Shown: positions 45,701 through 54,836, counted from the first letter of the stretch. The stretch: 64,000 bases of DNA from Schistosoma haematobium (GCF_000699445.3 NC_067196.1:73167864-73231863), one strand, 5' to 3'. The notes: generated from the sequence alone by a model not told the origin. Made by a program: numbers and translations.

Positions 45701-48700
45701 ACTCAGATTTGAATTTACGATGCCCGTTAGATCCTTCCGAAGTTATTAAGTGTTTTGGAATTGTATTTACGACCGACGTTATTTTCATTCCGAAGAAAGA
45801 AAGTGTGGCAATGGGTTCACCAGTTTCTCGATTGTAGCGAATTTACGCATGCATTCTCTAGAAACCAGTGCGACCACAAGATGTGTAAATCCCCAAAAGT
45901 CTGGTTATGGTATGCAGATGACATTTTCATTAAACGGAATGATTTTGAAGAATTGTTTGAAAATGTAAGCATCTCGGAGAGCATCAAGGTAACAAATGAA
46001 GTAGAGTCCAATGACCACAAATTAGCGTTTCTCGATTGTTTGGTTGAGCGAAGTTACAATAATAAGTTGAAAATAAATGTATTCAGGAAATCAACACATT
46101 CTTAGAGATACTTAGATTACGGTTCGGCTCATGCGTATTATACAACGGTCACAGTTGTACAAAATTTAATTAAAGGATTATTAATCTCGGTACAGAAAAG
46201 GAAGACCAACAGATTGAATTGAATGTAATTTTGTCTACACTTAAGGCCAACAATTACCCCGGAAAGTGTTCAAAGATGATGAAAATGAAAGGAAAAACTA
46301 AATTAGGAATATACCGAAAGATTGGAAGTCCACCGTGGTCATCCCATACCGTAGTGAAACATTGGAAGAAATGAAGAGGATTCTAAACAAACATGATATG
46401 AGTGTATTTTCTGGCTAGTGACACCATAAGACCAGCATTAGTGAAAGTTAAGGATAGATTTCATAATGAAGAACAGAATATTGTCTATGAGATCAGCCGC
46501 GATGATTGTAATGCAGCGTATGTGGGAGAAACTTCAAAATAATTGAATGTGAGGTTGAAGGAACACAAACAATGTTTGGGAAATTTTCCCAAATCCTCGG
46601 TTGATCTGAAGAAACTTGAAGTTAGATTGGCGATAGCGTTACAGGCTGGCTTCAGAACTTGTTGTATCTGCATCGATCACATATTCACCATTCGTCAGGT
46701 TCTAGAACACAGGCATACTTATCGGCGTCCGACAATGGTGATCTTTCTTGACTTAAAAGCAAAATTTGACTCTGTGGACCGAGAGGTTCGGGGACAGTGT
46801 CTATCGTTGAAAGGCGATTCTTAGAAGTACATAAACCTTGTTAAGGTTCTTTACTTGAACACTACCAACGAACTGTCATCTGATTTCGTAACCTCAAGTG
46901 CTGTCCGTCACGTATGCCCACTATCTCTATTTCTGTTTAATTTCATCATAGATATACTGATGGAAACAGCGTTCTCGTCGACTGAATTTTCGGGCATTGA
47001 CCTCCTGGAAGGAGGTCCACTTATCGACTTAGAATACGCAGATGATATAGTCCTGTTTAGTGAAGACACTGATAAAATGCAGAGTGTTTTGGTAGCACTG
47101 GACAACAATGCCAGAATGTTCGGAGTGAGTTTCTCCCTCTCCAAATGCAAGTTGTTGCTTCAGGACTGGTCTGTGTCAACACCTGAAATAAGGATAGGGA
47201 GTGAAGTAGTCGAACGCGTCGACAACTTCGCTCATCTTGGAAGTCTGGTCAACCCTAATGGGTTGGTGTCTGACGAAATCTCTGGACGGATTCGAAAAGC
47301 TCGTTTGGCTTTTGCCAACTTACGTCACCGATGGCAAAGGCGAGGTATCCGTTTGTCAATTAAGGGACGAGTGTACTGTGCAGCAACCCGTTCTGTTCTA
47401 CTTTACGTCTGCGAAGCGCAGTCAATAAAAGTAGAAAATGTTCGTGATTTACTAGTATTTGGTCACAGATACCTTAGAAATATTGCCAGCATTTGCTGGG
47501 ATCACCGGGTAAGTAATAGTGAAGTTAGACACAGGGTATTAGGGAACGATGGTAAATCAGTTGATGAAGTTGTGAATCTTCATCGACTGAGATGGTTGAG
47601 CCACGTAAAAGAAGCTTTTGCTCAAGTGGCTTCCGTATCTAGTAACATTCTGCAATTCATGTGTCCATGTAGCCATTTTGATGTATTTAACATCACAGCG
47701 GGAAATATAAGTAAATCAGAATGAACTCGAGTCCTGAGTCTTTTAAAATATTTCACGTTTCCTATTGAATGATTCCTAGAAGTCTCTTGATCACCTCAGA
47801 CTAGAGAATTACAGAATTTGGTCATTCGTAAAGGAAAAGTGTGTCTACAGCCCATTTTTCTGTGCTGTGTCTCTAAATATGAGACACTGTATTTAATGTT
47901 TATATCGAGACTGAGGTTATTTAATGATTTTAAAAGATGCTCAGGAGTGTTCAAGTACTTTAAGCCATAGGCTGTAGTTATTCTACTGTTACTACCGGTC
48001 TCAAGCGCAAGTAAAGGAGGAGAGTTGGGCATCCATCCCATCCCGTAAAAAACAATTTTCCTGAAAAAACGCTAACCAGAATTAATAATATAAACTACCT
48101 TGGGGGTTGAAGGATCTTTCAGAACAATTATGATGCCTCATGGTGAAAGCTTAGATTCTTCGGCAGTTATGAGGCCGATACTACTTCTAACAACCAGAGC
48201 AACAATTAATATAGGTACACGGAACGTCTGGACAATGTGGGAGACCGGGAGGACCGATCAAATAGCTGCGGAAATGAGGAGATACAACTTGCCGGTGCTC
48301 GGATCCAGTGAAACCCATTTAACCCAAAGTGGATAGAATAATAGATTTGGGAGTGATCCTGCTGCACTCCTGTCACAAAGAAGAAAATGTTGCTCATACT
48401 CAGTGAGTTGCTCTAATGCTGTTCAAAGAAGCACGTAAAGCGATTAATCAGGGGGAAATTTCGTGGACCCAGGATCACCAGAGCATCTTTCAAAATAAAG
48501 GAGGAAATTATAATCAATCCAGTGTTATGCACCCACCAATGATAGCAACGACGGCAATGAAGATCAGTTCTGTGAGAGGCTGCAATCAATCAAAGCAAAT
48601 TGCCCAGGAAAAGACCTGACCATCCTGATGAGAGATCTAAACAGATTGGTGATAATTGTGAGTGGTAAAGTCATAATGTGGTGCTACTTATATTGATATA

Positions 48701-51700
48701 AGTAGTATATAACGCGAGTTAAAGAACGTAATGTCTGGCAGCAGAAGATGGGGGAAGAGCGAGAACACAATGGATTGATGTTTGCAACGGCAACAGTCCG
48801 GTTTGATATGATGGAATGATATTTTACAAATTATCGATTTACTATTTGGTTTTTCTATTTTACCAAGTAACTCTGTAATTTTGTGCTAAATACATTCGGT
48901 TGTCCCCACCCATGTTCTTGTTCACTACAATAACAGCTACCACATGGTAAATGTCCAGTAACAAGTAATTAGACGCCATCTCTACCCAACCTGTTGTTTT
49001 CACACGCATTGTTATTCGTACTTATTTACGCCTGTTGCTCCTCGTAGAGGGGCATAGGTCACCCACCACCCACTCTTCTCTACCTGTCTCCGTCCTGGGC
49101 AATCCTTCCCAGTTGTTATTCATCCTTACCATGTCTTTCAGTTGTCGGCGAAATCTGTTCTTTGGTCTTACTCTTTTCTGTTTCTCTTCATGATTCCAAG
49201 TTAGCAATTGCTTCGTGATGCAGTTTGGTGGCTTTCACAATGGATATCCTATCCACTTCCAACATCTAATTTCTTAATCTGAAAGCTGGTTTTGCTCTCT
49301 CCTATGGTAGGTTGTTGCTGATGGTATCCGGTCAACGGACATTCAGTATTTTGCGTAGGCAATTGTTATTCTGACAGAAATTAATTGGGATATTTTAGTA
49401 TCACAATTATATATTTGTTGGTTCTCAGTTCATACGCACATCGATAGTTCACAAACAATTCCAACTTTCAATTTGTACTTTTATTTTTACTTCATATAAC
49501 GAAAAATTAACACCCAATATCAACTTTCAGTAACTCAAACTTGCACACACAATCATTCATGCATTTATCTCCACATTGCGAACTTTTCACATGATCGGCA
49601 CATAACTGACTCATGTTATCCTACTTACATGATTGGATAATGAAAGTGAAAAATTATTCATTGTTAAGCATTATATATTTGGTAGTTTTGGTTTTGATTA
49701 CCTTGAAGAGGTCTGGGCGAGATTGCTGGACGAAACGTTGGGATTATGTAATTTTCAGTCGCTGAGATTATTTCAAATATAATTTTACAAGTAATGTTAA
49801 ATCTCTGTAGTTTTTATCACTTTCTTGATGCTCGATTGTTTACGTGTTTTTGTTAACTTGATAATTTAAGGCTTTCTTTGACTTCTACGCGTTTCCAACG
49901 TGATGCACGTGCACTAGAGATGGAAGAAGAACAATGGTTTGATCAGGATGAAGATGAGGAAGAGGAAGAAGATGGAGATAACCTATTCCCACAACACTCG
50001 CCAACATTGCTCAATAGAACGACAAATGCTTCTGCTAGTGCAAGTGAACCTACTGTTGGAAGTGGTTTGTCAAATCTCCCTTCATATGGGCTACATTCTG
50101 TAATCACTACTTCGTCAGATTTATTGGGTATTGTTACGTCTTCAGATACGCAATCTAGTTTGGTTTCTTTACCATCCTCGGTCGCACCAAGCAATTCTAG
50201 TCTTGATTCATGCGCTAGTGTTCTGCCTCATCCACCCAGTTTTTCACCGAAATCTGTAATGGATAATTTAACTGACAATTTATGCATACCTCCACGTTCG
50301 GGATCTCTGTGCGATAGACTTCGTGTACGTCCTCACACTGTTCTTTTGAATGATGATAATGAGTCTTCTGCAGCACGTCTTAATTTTGGTCGTCAAACTC
50401 CTATAGCGATTCATATCAAATCATTGTGTAGAGAGAAAATAGAAACAATGAGTGATGGATTTGAAATAAGTGGTCGATTAAATCCATCTTTATTAGCGTC
50501 AGATACCAGTTTATCAAGCGCCAGAAATCCTAACCATATTGATGATAATGAATATAAAGAAAATGTAACCGGTTCGAATTCAAGTGATGCACAAAACTCA
50601 TCAGTATCAAGTCCCATTATGTCTGATATTTCCCATAAAATAAAGCGAAATCATATCGATCCTCCTGTTGAAAATGAGGACTGCAATTTAGTCCAGGTAA
50701 AACGTTTGAAAAAATCTAGACAGTCAAGTAACAAGTCATCATCCCAAGATTTTCACCTACACAAAGAAACAGTTATCTTGGAAAACAGCTACGCTGACAA
50801 ACTTCCTCATGAGACAAATAATACAAAATCATTTGAGGTGGGTTAATTGTTTTAATTTCTCATCAGTGAGGTGTTTAAGCGAGTAGTTGCTTATTTTAGA
50901 TTCGCTTTATTATAATCAAGAAACTATTTATGTTAGTAAAATACTTTTAAATATTCATCAGTGCTTAAAATTGCATTTCAGTATCCACATACTTACGCCC
51001 ATTACTTCCAATGGAGCATAGGCCTCCGACCAGCAAGTATCCACATATGTGTACATATTTAATCCTGCTTTTAAATCGAAATTATTGTAATAATATGAAG
51101 CGAATGAGTATTAATGTAATCTACCAACATCACTCATTTTCATCCTAAATGTGCATAAACTCTTTATGTTATCGGATTAAATGTGGTGGACTGAGTAATA
51201 GTCAACAAACTAAATTGATGAGCTACAGATTTCTAATAAATTTGTTTCGTTACTCTGTTTATCGAAAGGGTTGATTAATAATCTTATTACATACCTCATA
51301 CTCAGTAGATGGGATTTACACTGAAATGATAAAGCTGAACGAAACTAAATTAAAACATGTTACAAACGGTTATTGTGATCGATTTTGTATTATTTATTTC
51401 TAACACAAAATTCTTGCATTATAGGCTTAAAGATATCTCCTACATAAAATAAAACGAAGAAACAAGGAACATTATGTGATGAATAGCAAGAGTTAGAAGT
51501 ATTAAAGAACTTTGGGCGCAACCCAAATATACTTTGTTCGACTCAAAGAAACATTTTAATTTCTATGAAGAATACATTTAAAAAATGATCATAGGATCAC
51601 TGGTTTATTATGTAGGCCATTCATTTCGATTGACATGGTTTGTATAAAATCTGGGATTCTCCTTAGATGTTTAAACCAAGCAGGTGATTCTTTCATAGAA

Positions 51701-52938
51701 TCAATCTCTGGACCTATGGTCTACAGTTTTGTTATGTAGCAACATACTGACTTAAATCCACTTGGTATTGCTTGCTTGTATCTTCCTATTGTTGTTAAGG
51801 ACTGCAATTTATCAGTCTCAAATAGGACGAAAGGCGCGTCCTGGATTCCACTGCTAGCCACCGTCAATCTTAACATACTGACTATTATGAATGACGATAA
51901 GTTAACCATAAAATACAAATCTTCTGTTTAACTATATATATTACATTTACAATTGATTGATCACTGCGTAGTGATCAATGTCATGTATGTCAGTTCCTTC
52001 CTAGTGCAGATAGATCTAATCTCCAAAGTTGTAATTTGGCCACTAGTCTAGGTGACTTGACATTGCGTGCACCATGTTGAGATAAGATGGTATTTGGAGG
52101 TGGTCGAAAGGAAACCCTGGACCTAGGTTTAGTACTATTTGGCACTCGTCAACAAGTTGTACCTGTGATCTTGAGGGAACGGATGCTCACTGGCTGATGC
52201 GATCCCTTATCACCCAGCTTCGCAGTCAGAGACGTTACCACGTGGTCGATAGGATTCGATCTGCACTAAGAAGGACCTGACACACATGACATCGATGAAC
52301 ACCCAGTGATCAATCAATTGTAAATACATAGTACAACTTATTTCGCCGAGTCCTAGAACCAATGCTTTGACTTCAAAGCTATGATTTTTAAACTCGAGCA
52401 TTCCCGTGGCGTGAAGGCAGTGAGTTAAACTTTGTATGAGGGTATGCCTCACTCTATTGCACTTGAACATTTGTGGAATACACCGCATTTTCAATTTCCT
52501 CTGATGTTTTAACTGGGACTGATATTGTTTATCTATTTTTTATGAATGCATGGTAAATATATAAAATCTATTAACACATCGAAACCTCATAGTAAGTCTA
52601 AAAATCATGTATTTTATTTTGAGTTGTTTGTGTCTATTGTATGTTTTTGATTGGTGCAATAAATGACATAATCCCGGTAACAATCATAAAAGAGTAACAT
52701 CACATGTTCTATCAATAATTCATTTGACCTATGCTTGTAGGTTATAGAAGCTGATCCATTGTCTCCTATTGGTTTGGTGGATTATTCAGATGAAGAAAGT
52801 GAGGAAGAGGAACAAATAAAAGACGAAAATGACCACATTCAATTTGAAGAAAATCAAACATCAAATAATGACGTTGATGGGTCTCATCACAACATATCGG
52901 ATGTTTCATCCAGTCAAGTGGTGACAGATGTAGTCTAA
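27413..52938 (+). CDS. PPP4R3: Protein phosphatase 4 regulatory subunit 3 homolog (SMEK/falafel), seven exons
   Basis: Join of 27413-28715, 28758-28834, 44594-44696, 44744-44902, 44947-45283, 49871-50837 and 52741-52938: 3,144 nt, 1,047 codons plus stop, with all introns GT...AG and phases matching. PPP4R3 targets the PP4 catalytic subunit, with PPP4R2, to nuclear and centrosomal substrates. Visible parts: a PH/EVH1-like domain (about residues 8-110, [33 protein letters not shown]), the SMK-1 domain (about 145-335, [18 protein letters not shown]), ARM-like helices to about 660, an acidic stretch at about 675-697, a basic NLS-like KRLKKSR at about 935, and the conserved C-terminal [14 protein letters not shown]. 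It is longer than vertebrate homologs because of exon 6. No lesion is seen, so the gene looks functional. Confidence 0.95.
28758..28834 (+). CDS. PPP4R3: PPP4R3 exon 2
   Basis: 77 bp, coding [19 protein letters not shown], which matches the family block around L-R-T-L-I-D-P-E-N. Donor GTAAGT at 28835 opens the 15.8-kb intron 2. An ORF that reads through from exon 1 past 28834 is not the protein. Confidence 0.93.
28835..29589. other. Start of PPP4R3 intron 2, no feature
   Basis: AT-rich intron sequence before the first type B copy. I see no gene or repeat in it. Confidence 0.5.
29590..31444 (-). mobile_element. Type B retrotransposon, arm 1 of the inverted repeat
   Basis: Minus-strand type B copy with its 3' end (TTTATTTATTT, then an AAT run) at the left. 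It encodes RT from [19 protein letters not shown] (31413 downward) through [15 protein letters not shown] and a C-terminal block ([17 protein letters not shown]). The catalytic box reads YAYD instead of YADD, and a frameshift lies near 30790. The segment from about 29700 to 31256 looks identical to 39064-40608 on the other strand, while both ends are diverged. At 31445 it joins type A sequence. Confidence 0.9.
30105..31413 (-). pseudogene. Type B reverse transcriptase (arm 1)
   Basis: Two overlapping frames: 30739-31413 holds fingers and palm motifs up to SSGVR, and 30105-30797 holds the palm from FLFNFAIDD through the YAYD box to the thumb. The aspartate lost from YADD binds catalytic metal in this enzyme family, so activity is not expected. 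The same two lesions occur in the copy at 39045-40215. Confidence 0.85.
31445..32249 (+). mobile_element. Type A host element, RT 3' part (piece 1)
   Basis: Plus-strand type A RT starting at the codons [10 protein letters not shown] and running through an intact YADD at about 31636 to RAMLTS. It stops at CTAGTGTTG, the target duplication of a full-length type A inserted here. It resumes at 36201. Its missing N-terminal half sits at 40741-43769 on the opposite strand. A nearly identical segment is at 46858-47607. Confidence 0.85.
32241..32249. repeat. Target-site duplication of the full-length type A (left)
   Basis: CTAGTGTTG, repeated at 36201-36209 at the other end of the element. Confidence 0.85.
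32595..33623 (-). pseudogene. Type A reverse transcriptase, C-terminal two thirds
   Basis: 342 codons. Motifs in order: [25 protein letters not shown] (intact catalytic aspartates, about 33320), [65 protein letters not shown] and [11 protein letters not shown]. It is out of frame with the preceding RT part because a few bases are missing just after the codons for AAFDS (about 33608). Confidence 0.88.
33604..33954 (-). pseudogene. Type A reverse transcriptase, N-terminal piece
   Basis: 116 codons with [35 protein letters not shown] and [12 protein letters not shown], the RT fingers and first palm motif. It is shifted by one base from the endonuclease ORF at a run of six T (about 33977); five T would restore the frame. 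The identical pair of lesions occurs in the copy at 24013-25038. Confidence 0.88.
33977..35593 (-). pseudogene. Type A endonuclease and linker
   Basis: 538 open codons. APE-type endonuclease motifs: [12 protein letters not shown], the catalytic Glu in [25 protein letters not shown] and [11 protein letters not shown]. The motif [10 protein letters not shown] has become [10 protein letters not shown], a D-to-N change also absent from the type B copy. A basic linker and the RT entry motif [13 protein letters not shown] follow. It would nick target DNA to prime reverse transcription. It ends at the T6 frameshift. Confidence 0.88.
35590..36045 (-). CDS. Type A upstream ORF, possible ORF1
   Basis: 151 codons from MGEVVLL, ending with TGA that overlaps the ATG of the endonuclease ORF (ATGA). 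The block [20 protein letters not shown] is conserved with the copies at 43244-43522 and 58653-58931. I do not recognise a domain. Since nucleotide identity is as high as protein identity, the conservation could instead reflect a structured 5' UTR. RTE-type elements often have a short ORF overlapping the main one. Confidence 0.45.
   Translation of the reverse strand: MGEVVLLTVERCDSSKVFPSDNQHDSDAAFPQEGVGLEKVGPKNVTPHLTSRISVSGGKALSRTELTRQKPPTKRPCATGLKQLSLGHCGHAPRSLRPTLTQFPFQVPPEEPFLGVGNREVITALIPVTAYETKLVTFKSFLHLLIPLLSP
36201..36565 (+). mobile_element. Type A host element, 3' end (piece 2)
   Basis: Continues the host type A RT cut at 32249: [26 protein letters not shown], then the 3' UTR (the ATTAACTACTTTTATGAACC block). 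It stops near 36565, where type B 5' sequence begins. Reverse-complement copy at 54030-54444. Confidence 0.85.
36721..36779. repeat. ATT trinucleotide microsatellite
   Basis: About 19 repeats of ATT with one early GAT interruption, in the 5' UTR of the long type B copy. Confidence 0.95.
37533..37565. repeat. 33-bp target-site duplication (left)
   Basis: The 33 bases at 37533-37565 recur at 37674-37706 with one mismatch. The inserted 108 bp lies between them. Confidence 0.9.
37566..37673 (-). mobile_element. 108-bp type A 3'-end insertion
   Basis: This is only the terminal 3' stretch of a type A element (compare 91-180 and 54010-54100), with CTGA-like tail at its left end, so it is in minus orientation. 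It is an extreme 5' truncation, inserted in the type B endonuclease. Confidence 0.85.
38352..38839 (-). mobile_element. 488-bp non-autonomous type B derivative
   Basis: Flanked by the 13-bp duplication CATCTGAGCCACT (38339-38351 and 38840-38852). It ends at the left in TTTA repeats, so it lies in minus orientation. Its tail block (GGTACAAGGAGGCAACAAAT) resembles the type B 3' UTR at 29600-29660. Its inner block (CCACCTGCTTCGGTTTGGGC, on the minus strand) matches the type B 5' UTR at 36606-36690. It has no coding capacity beyond short ORFs. Confidence 0.8.
38930..40500 (+). pseudogene. Type B reverse transcriptase (arm 2)
   Basis: Same protein as in arm 1: [29 protein letters not shown], frameshift near 39523, YAYD at about 39660, [13 protein letters not shown] short deletion plus several substitutions at 39011-39063 distinguish it from arm 1. 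Downstream of 39064 no difference is visible up to 40608. Confidence 0.88.
40803..43230 (-). pseudogene. Type A host element endonuclease-RT, N-terminal half
   Basis: Endonuclease start [17 protein letters not shown] (43190), [18 protein letters not shown] motif split by the solo LTR, then [15 protein letters not shown] (motif intact here), [14 protein letters not shown], a linker with a frameshift near 41580, and RT with [15 protein letters not shown] and [15 protein letters not shown]. Several stops and shifts show it is inactive. Confidence 0.82.
42329..42809 (-). repeat. Solo LTR in the type A endonuclease, 5-bp target duplication
   Basis: 481 bp with TG...CA ends, flanked by GGCAG (42324-42328 and 42810-42814). 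The TATATAAAC box on the minus strand sets the orientation. It interrupts the S-A-Y motif of the endonuclease. Copies: 26808-27256 (diverged) and 57738-58218 (part of a duplicated block). Confidence 0.88.
43770..44593. other. End of PPP4R3 intron 2
   Basis: Mostly anonymous. The part at about 44150-44400 resembles, on the minus strand, a strongly decayed type A RT around the motif QAGFRPG...CIDQIF. The open stretch at 43842-44225 is basic but has no motif and ends in that remnant, so I do not call it a gene. Confidence 0.4.
44594..44696 (+). CDS. PPP4R3: PPP4R3 exon 3
   Basis: 103 bp, coding [20 protein letters not shown]. Acceptor TTACAG, donor GTAATG. The following intron 3 has 47 bp. Confidence 0.93.
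44744..44902 (+). CDS. PPP4R3: PPP4R3 exon 4
   Basis: 159 bp, coding the ARM-like block [20 protein letters not shown]. Acceptor TTGTAG, donor GTAGGT. Intron 4 has 44 bp. Confidence 0.93.
44947..45283 (+). CDS. PPP4R3: PPP4R3 exon 5
   Basis: 337 bp, coding [20 protein letters not shown] and the following helices to TLDV. Donor GTAAGT at 45284. An antisense copy that codes for the same residues is at 57198-57534. Confidence 0.94.
45284..45749. other. Start of PPP4R3 intron 5, no feature
   Basis: AT-rich intron sequence. It belongs to the segment that is also present, inverted, at 56732-57197. Confidence 0.5.
45750..46650 (+). mobile_element. Penelope-like element remnant (RT and GIY-YIG)
   Basis: Plus strand, in intron 5. 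RT pieces [10 protein letters not shown], then [15 protein letters not shown] with the catalytic [23 protein letters not shown] and FRKSTHS. A decayed middle follows, then a GIY-YIG endonuclease piece: [20 protein letters not shown]. Both domains together are diagnostic of Penelope-like elements. A one-base loss in a C run near 45895 shifts the frame, while the inverted copy at 56375-56731 is in frame. It is cut at about 46645 by type A sequence. Confidence 0.88.
46646..47607 (+). mobile_element. Type A RT fragment joined to the Penelope-like element
   Basis: It starts at [14 protein letters not shown] directly after Penelope sequence (LAIALQ) and runs to LRWLSHV. The first 210 bp are the reverse complement of 40741-40950. 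The rest is nearly identical to 31445-32210. Intact YADD at about 47046. A stop lies near 46823. At 47607 it changes abruptly to unrelated sequence. Confidence 0.85.
47608..47984. other. Intron 5 spacer, no feature
   Basis: Anonymous AT-rich sequence. Confidence 0.4.
47985..48655 (+). mobile_element. Type C element, 5' fragment
   Basis: It matches the 5' leader and first endonuclease codons of the type C element at 8800-9480 ([47 protein letters not shown]). Indels break the frame. The fragment ends within the endonuclease. Confidence 0.8.
48656..49021. other. Intron 5 spacer, no feature
   Basis: No motif recognised. Confidence 0.4.
49022..49260 (-). mobile_element. RTE-like C-terminal remnant
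   Basis: On the minus strand the frame [19 protein letters not shown]...MNNNWEGL...[16 protein letters not shown] C-terminus corresponds to the type C protein end (compare 21070-21290). It is a separate, diverged RTE-like copy. The rest of the element is absent. Confidence 0.7.
49261..49870. other. End of PPP4R3 intron 5
   Basis: AT-rich. It contains a hammerhead-like motif at 49706-49745, described separately. No gene. Confidence 0.4.
49706..49745 (+). ncRNA. Hammerhead-like motif
   Basis: The order TTGAAGA, then a segment closed by GTC and GAC, then GAAACG resembles the hammerhead core CUGANGA...GAAAC with the first C changed to U. Penelope-like elements are known to carry such motifs. 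The stems outside the core were not demonstrated. Confidence 0.25.
49871..50837 (+). CDS. PPP4R3: PPP4R3 exon 6
   Basis: 967 bp. It opens with [20 protein letters not shown], matching the family block R-F-R-R-D-A-R-A-L-E before an acidic run. The rest is long, Ser/Asn-rich and probably disordered, with KIKRNH and VKRLKKSR as possible nuclear localisation signals. Donor GTGGGT at 50838. Confidence 0.93.
50838..51700. other. PPP4R3 intron 6, first part
   Basis: AT-rich. The block at about 50985-51045 (ATGGAGCATAGGCCTCCGACC) looks like a fragment of a dispersed repeat; I found no second copy in this window. Confidence 0.4.
51700..51900 (+). repeat. Sm-alpha-like repeat with degenerate hammerhead
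   Basis: The end CAAATAGGACGAAAGGCGCG followed by TCCTGGATTCCACTGCTAGC agrees with my knowledge of the hammerhead-bearing Sm-alpha satellite/SINE-like repeat of schistosomes. Stem II (GTCT/AGGAC) and the GAAA box are present. The CUGAUGAG box is degenerate (TTATCAG), so self-cleavage is unlikely. Confidence 0.5.
52070..52500 (-). repeat. tRNA-derived SINE-like repeat
   Basis: On the minus strand, around 52290 down to 52190, the sequence GTGGTAACGTCTCTGAC followed by GAAGCTGGGTGA and GGGATCGCATC has the layout of a tRNA-derived A box and B box, both degenerate. The neighbouring block with CCAAATAGTACTAAACCTAG is common in schistosome repeats as I remember them. The right limit is uncertain. 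Confidence 0.45.
52741..52938 (+). CDS. PPP4R3: PPP4R3 exon 7 (last coding exon)
   Basis: 198 bp including the stop TAA at 52936-52938. It codes [20 protein letters not shown] and a Glu-rich end. The G-L-V-D-Y plus acidic run is the conserved C-terminal motif of the family. Acceptor CTTGTAG. Confidence 0.93.
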   Translation, partial: VIEADPLSPIGLVDYSDEESEEEEQIKDENDHIQFEENQTSNNDVDGSHHNISDVSSSQVVTDVV

Positions 52939-54029
52939 AATTGTACAAAGTTGTTAAGCATCCATTCCTTACTTTTTACAAAAGTGATGAGACGTCGAAA
53001 TGAACCATTTCTGTGCCTTTGTCTTACAACTTAAGGGAATATTTTTTTAACAAAAGTGATTTCATCAATTTTGTTAAAACCACCAACCATCCAGGTTGAG
53101 ATGCTTAAGACATTGGCTATGCCAGTGGTTCTTCGTCATTTCTCCTTTAATTTCCATCTTCAGTAAATGCGCCAAACTTCTAATTTTTCCTGTCTATTAC
53201 CCAGCGCGCATTTTGTACATAGAAACATTGTATTGATTGACTGGGGGATCTAAAAATAATTTTATGTAGAGAAATGTTTGTATAACTAATAGGCATTTGC
53301 CTTTTGTAAATGCGCTTTGTTTAATAATGTTTATTGTAGACACCTCAAATTGTTTCAGAATTTTTTTCTCAATCCGTCAATTGAAATGAATATATCATAA
53401 CACATGTCTTAATACTTAATTGATATGTGTAACGTCAGTCTGTGTTGATATGTTGAATGGTCACTCGTTTGTTTTTCGCATACGCCTTTCTGGTTCCGGA
53501 TAATTTTTCATGCGCCCGTTATTTCGTATTCGGTAAACAGTTGACTTACTCAAACGTTTTATTTCCCGATTGGTAAAAGATTCTGATTATAAATCTATGA
53601 GGAACATGACGTATGGTGAAGCAATGTATTCGTTACCTAAATCAACCAATCTACCCTCCATCTATTTCGTCGTCACACTGCTCCGTAAACCACATTCACG
53701 AATTTTGATTTACTCACGTGTCCGAAATTTAATTATCTCATGATTACATTTAGGAGTACTCTGACTACGCATATACAGGATGCCTACGATCATAGACCAA
53801 TTAACTCCTGATAGTTACATACTTTTGATAAAGCCGTCTGACTTGTGTACTGAGATGACTGGCGTAGACTACATTTGTGGTGTGTGCTATTTATACGTAC
53901 AGTTATAATTATTATACATCAGGTATGGAAAGTAGGATTCGTACTGACAGTAGAGGAAAATGAAAAGAAGAGAAAACTGAAAACAACAGGAATCGAATGA
54001 CGATGAAGATAGAAGAACTCAGCTACAAC
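52939..54029. other. PPP4R3 3' untranslated and downstream region
   Basis: AT-rich, no further gene. I could not find a canonical AATAAA close to the stop, so the poly(A) site is not placed. Confidence 0.45.
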
Positions 54030-54444
54030 GTAGAACCAGACACACATATGCATCGGTCCAAGTTGCCTCAACAAAATGAACACCAAATTCATAAAATTAG
54101 TTAATTCAGAGGTGGTAATATATAAAAGAAAGATTGCATATAAGGATATAGTACAGGAAGAAAGAATTGGTTCGTAGAAAGAAAGATATGAAGCGATTTT
54201 AGTCTCTTAGTTTAAGGGAAGACAGAGAGTATATACACCGACGCCATTGTGATCGATTCTGAGCCATGTCACCAAGTCTCCAACCATTGGTTACGATAGT
54301 CACACGGACCCTAACCAAGTAGTCTGCATCTCCCAACATGGCTCAGACTAGAAGTTAGTGACTTCAAGCACTGATGCAACGTTTTCGTTTGGCCGCCCCT
54401 AACTTTCTTCCAACCACCCCCAACACTAGCCCGACCGAAGCTGC
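54030..54444 (-). mobile_element. Type A 3' end, inverted copy of 36201-36565
   Basis: 3' UTR and C-terminal codons ([21 protein letters not shown]) on the minus strand. It includes the same head-to-head junction with a type A 5' end that occurs at 36201, including the CTAGTGTT duplication. It extends further to the element's 3' terminus than 36201-36565 does. Confidence 0.85.
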
Positions 54445-54836
54445 TACCTTGACGCGGTGGTCGGGCTTGCCTATTGTGATGACCCAACCGAGCTATATTG
54501 GCTGGAACATATGTTCCTGTAGGTTCTACCATGCCAGGCAGGTCTACTGGAGAACGGTAAGACTAGAAGCAGCAACTCAAGGTCTGTGGGCGAAGTCGTA
54601 CTGCTGACTGTAGAGAGGTGTGACAGCAGTAAGGTGTTTCCCTCGGACAACCAGCATGACAGCGATGCTGCCTTCCCACAAGAAGGGGTGGGGTTAGAAA
54701 AGGTCGGCCCTAAAAATGTCACACCTCACCTTACCTCACGGATTTCCGTCTCCGGCGGTAAGGCCCTTTCAAGAACGGAGCTAACACGTAAAAACCTCCC
54801 ACGAAAAGGCCGTGCGCGACCGGCCTCAAGCAGTTG
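54437..54836 (+). mobile_element. Type A 5' end, inverted copy of about 35800-36200
   Basis: Starts CCCGACCGAAGCTGCTACC and carries the first part of the ORF1-like frame ([15 protein letters not shown]). It breaks at 54836, where it abuts type A RT in the opposite orientation. Confidence 0.85.

Noticed and set aside
45750..45968. 72-codon ORF overlapping the Penelope RT
   Set aside because: Product of the one-base C-run difference; the real RT frame continues in the other frame.
31445..47607. Treating the many RT ORFs as host genes
   Set aside because: Each has retroelement motifs, target duplications or frame lesions, and they occur in several copies.
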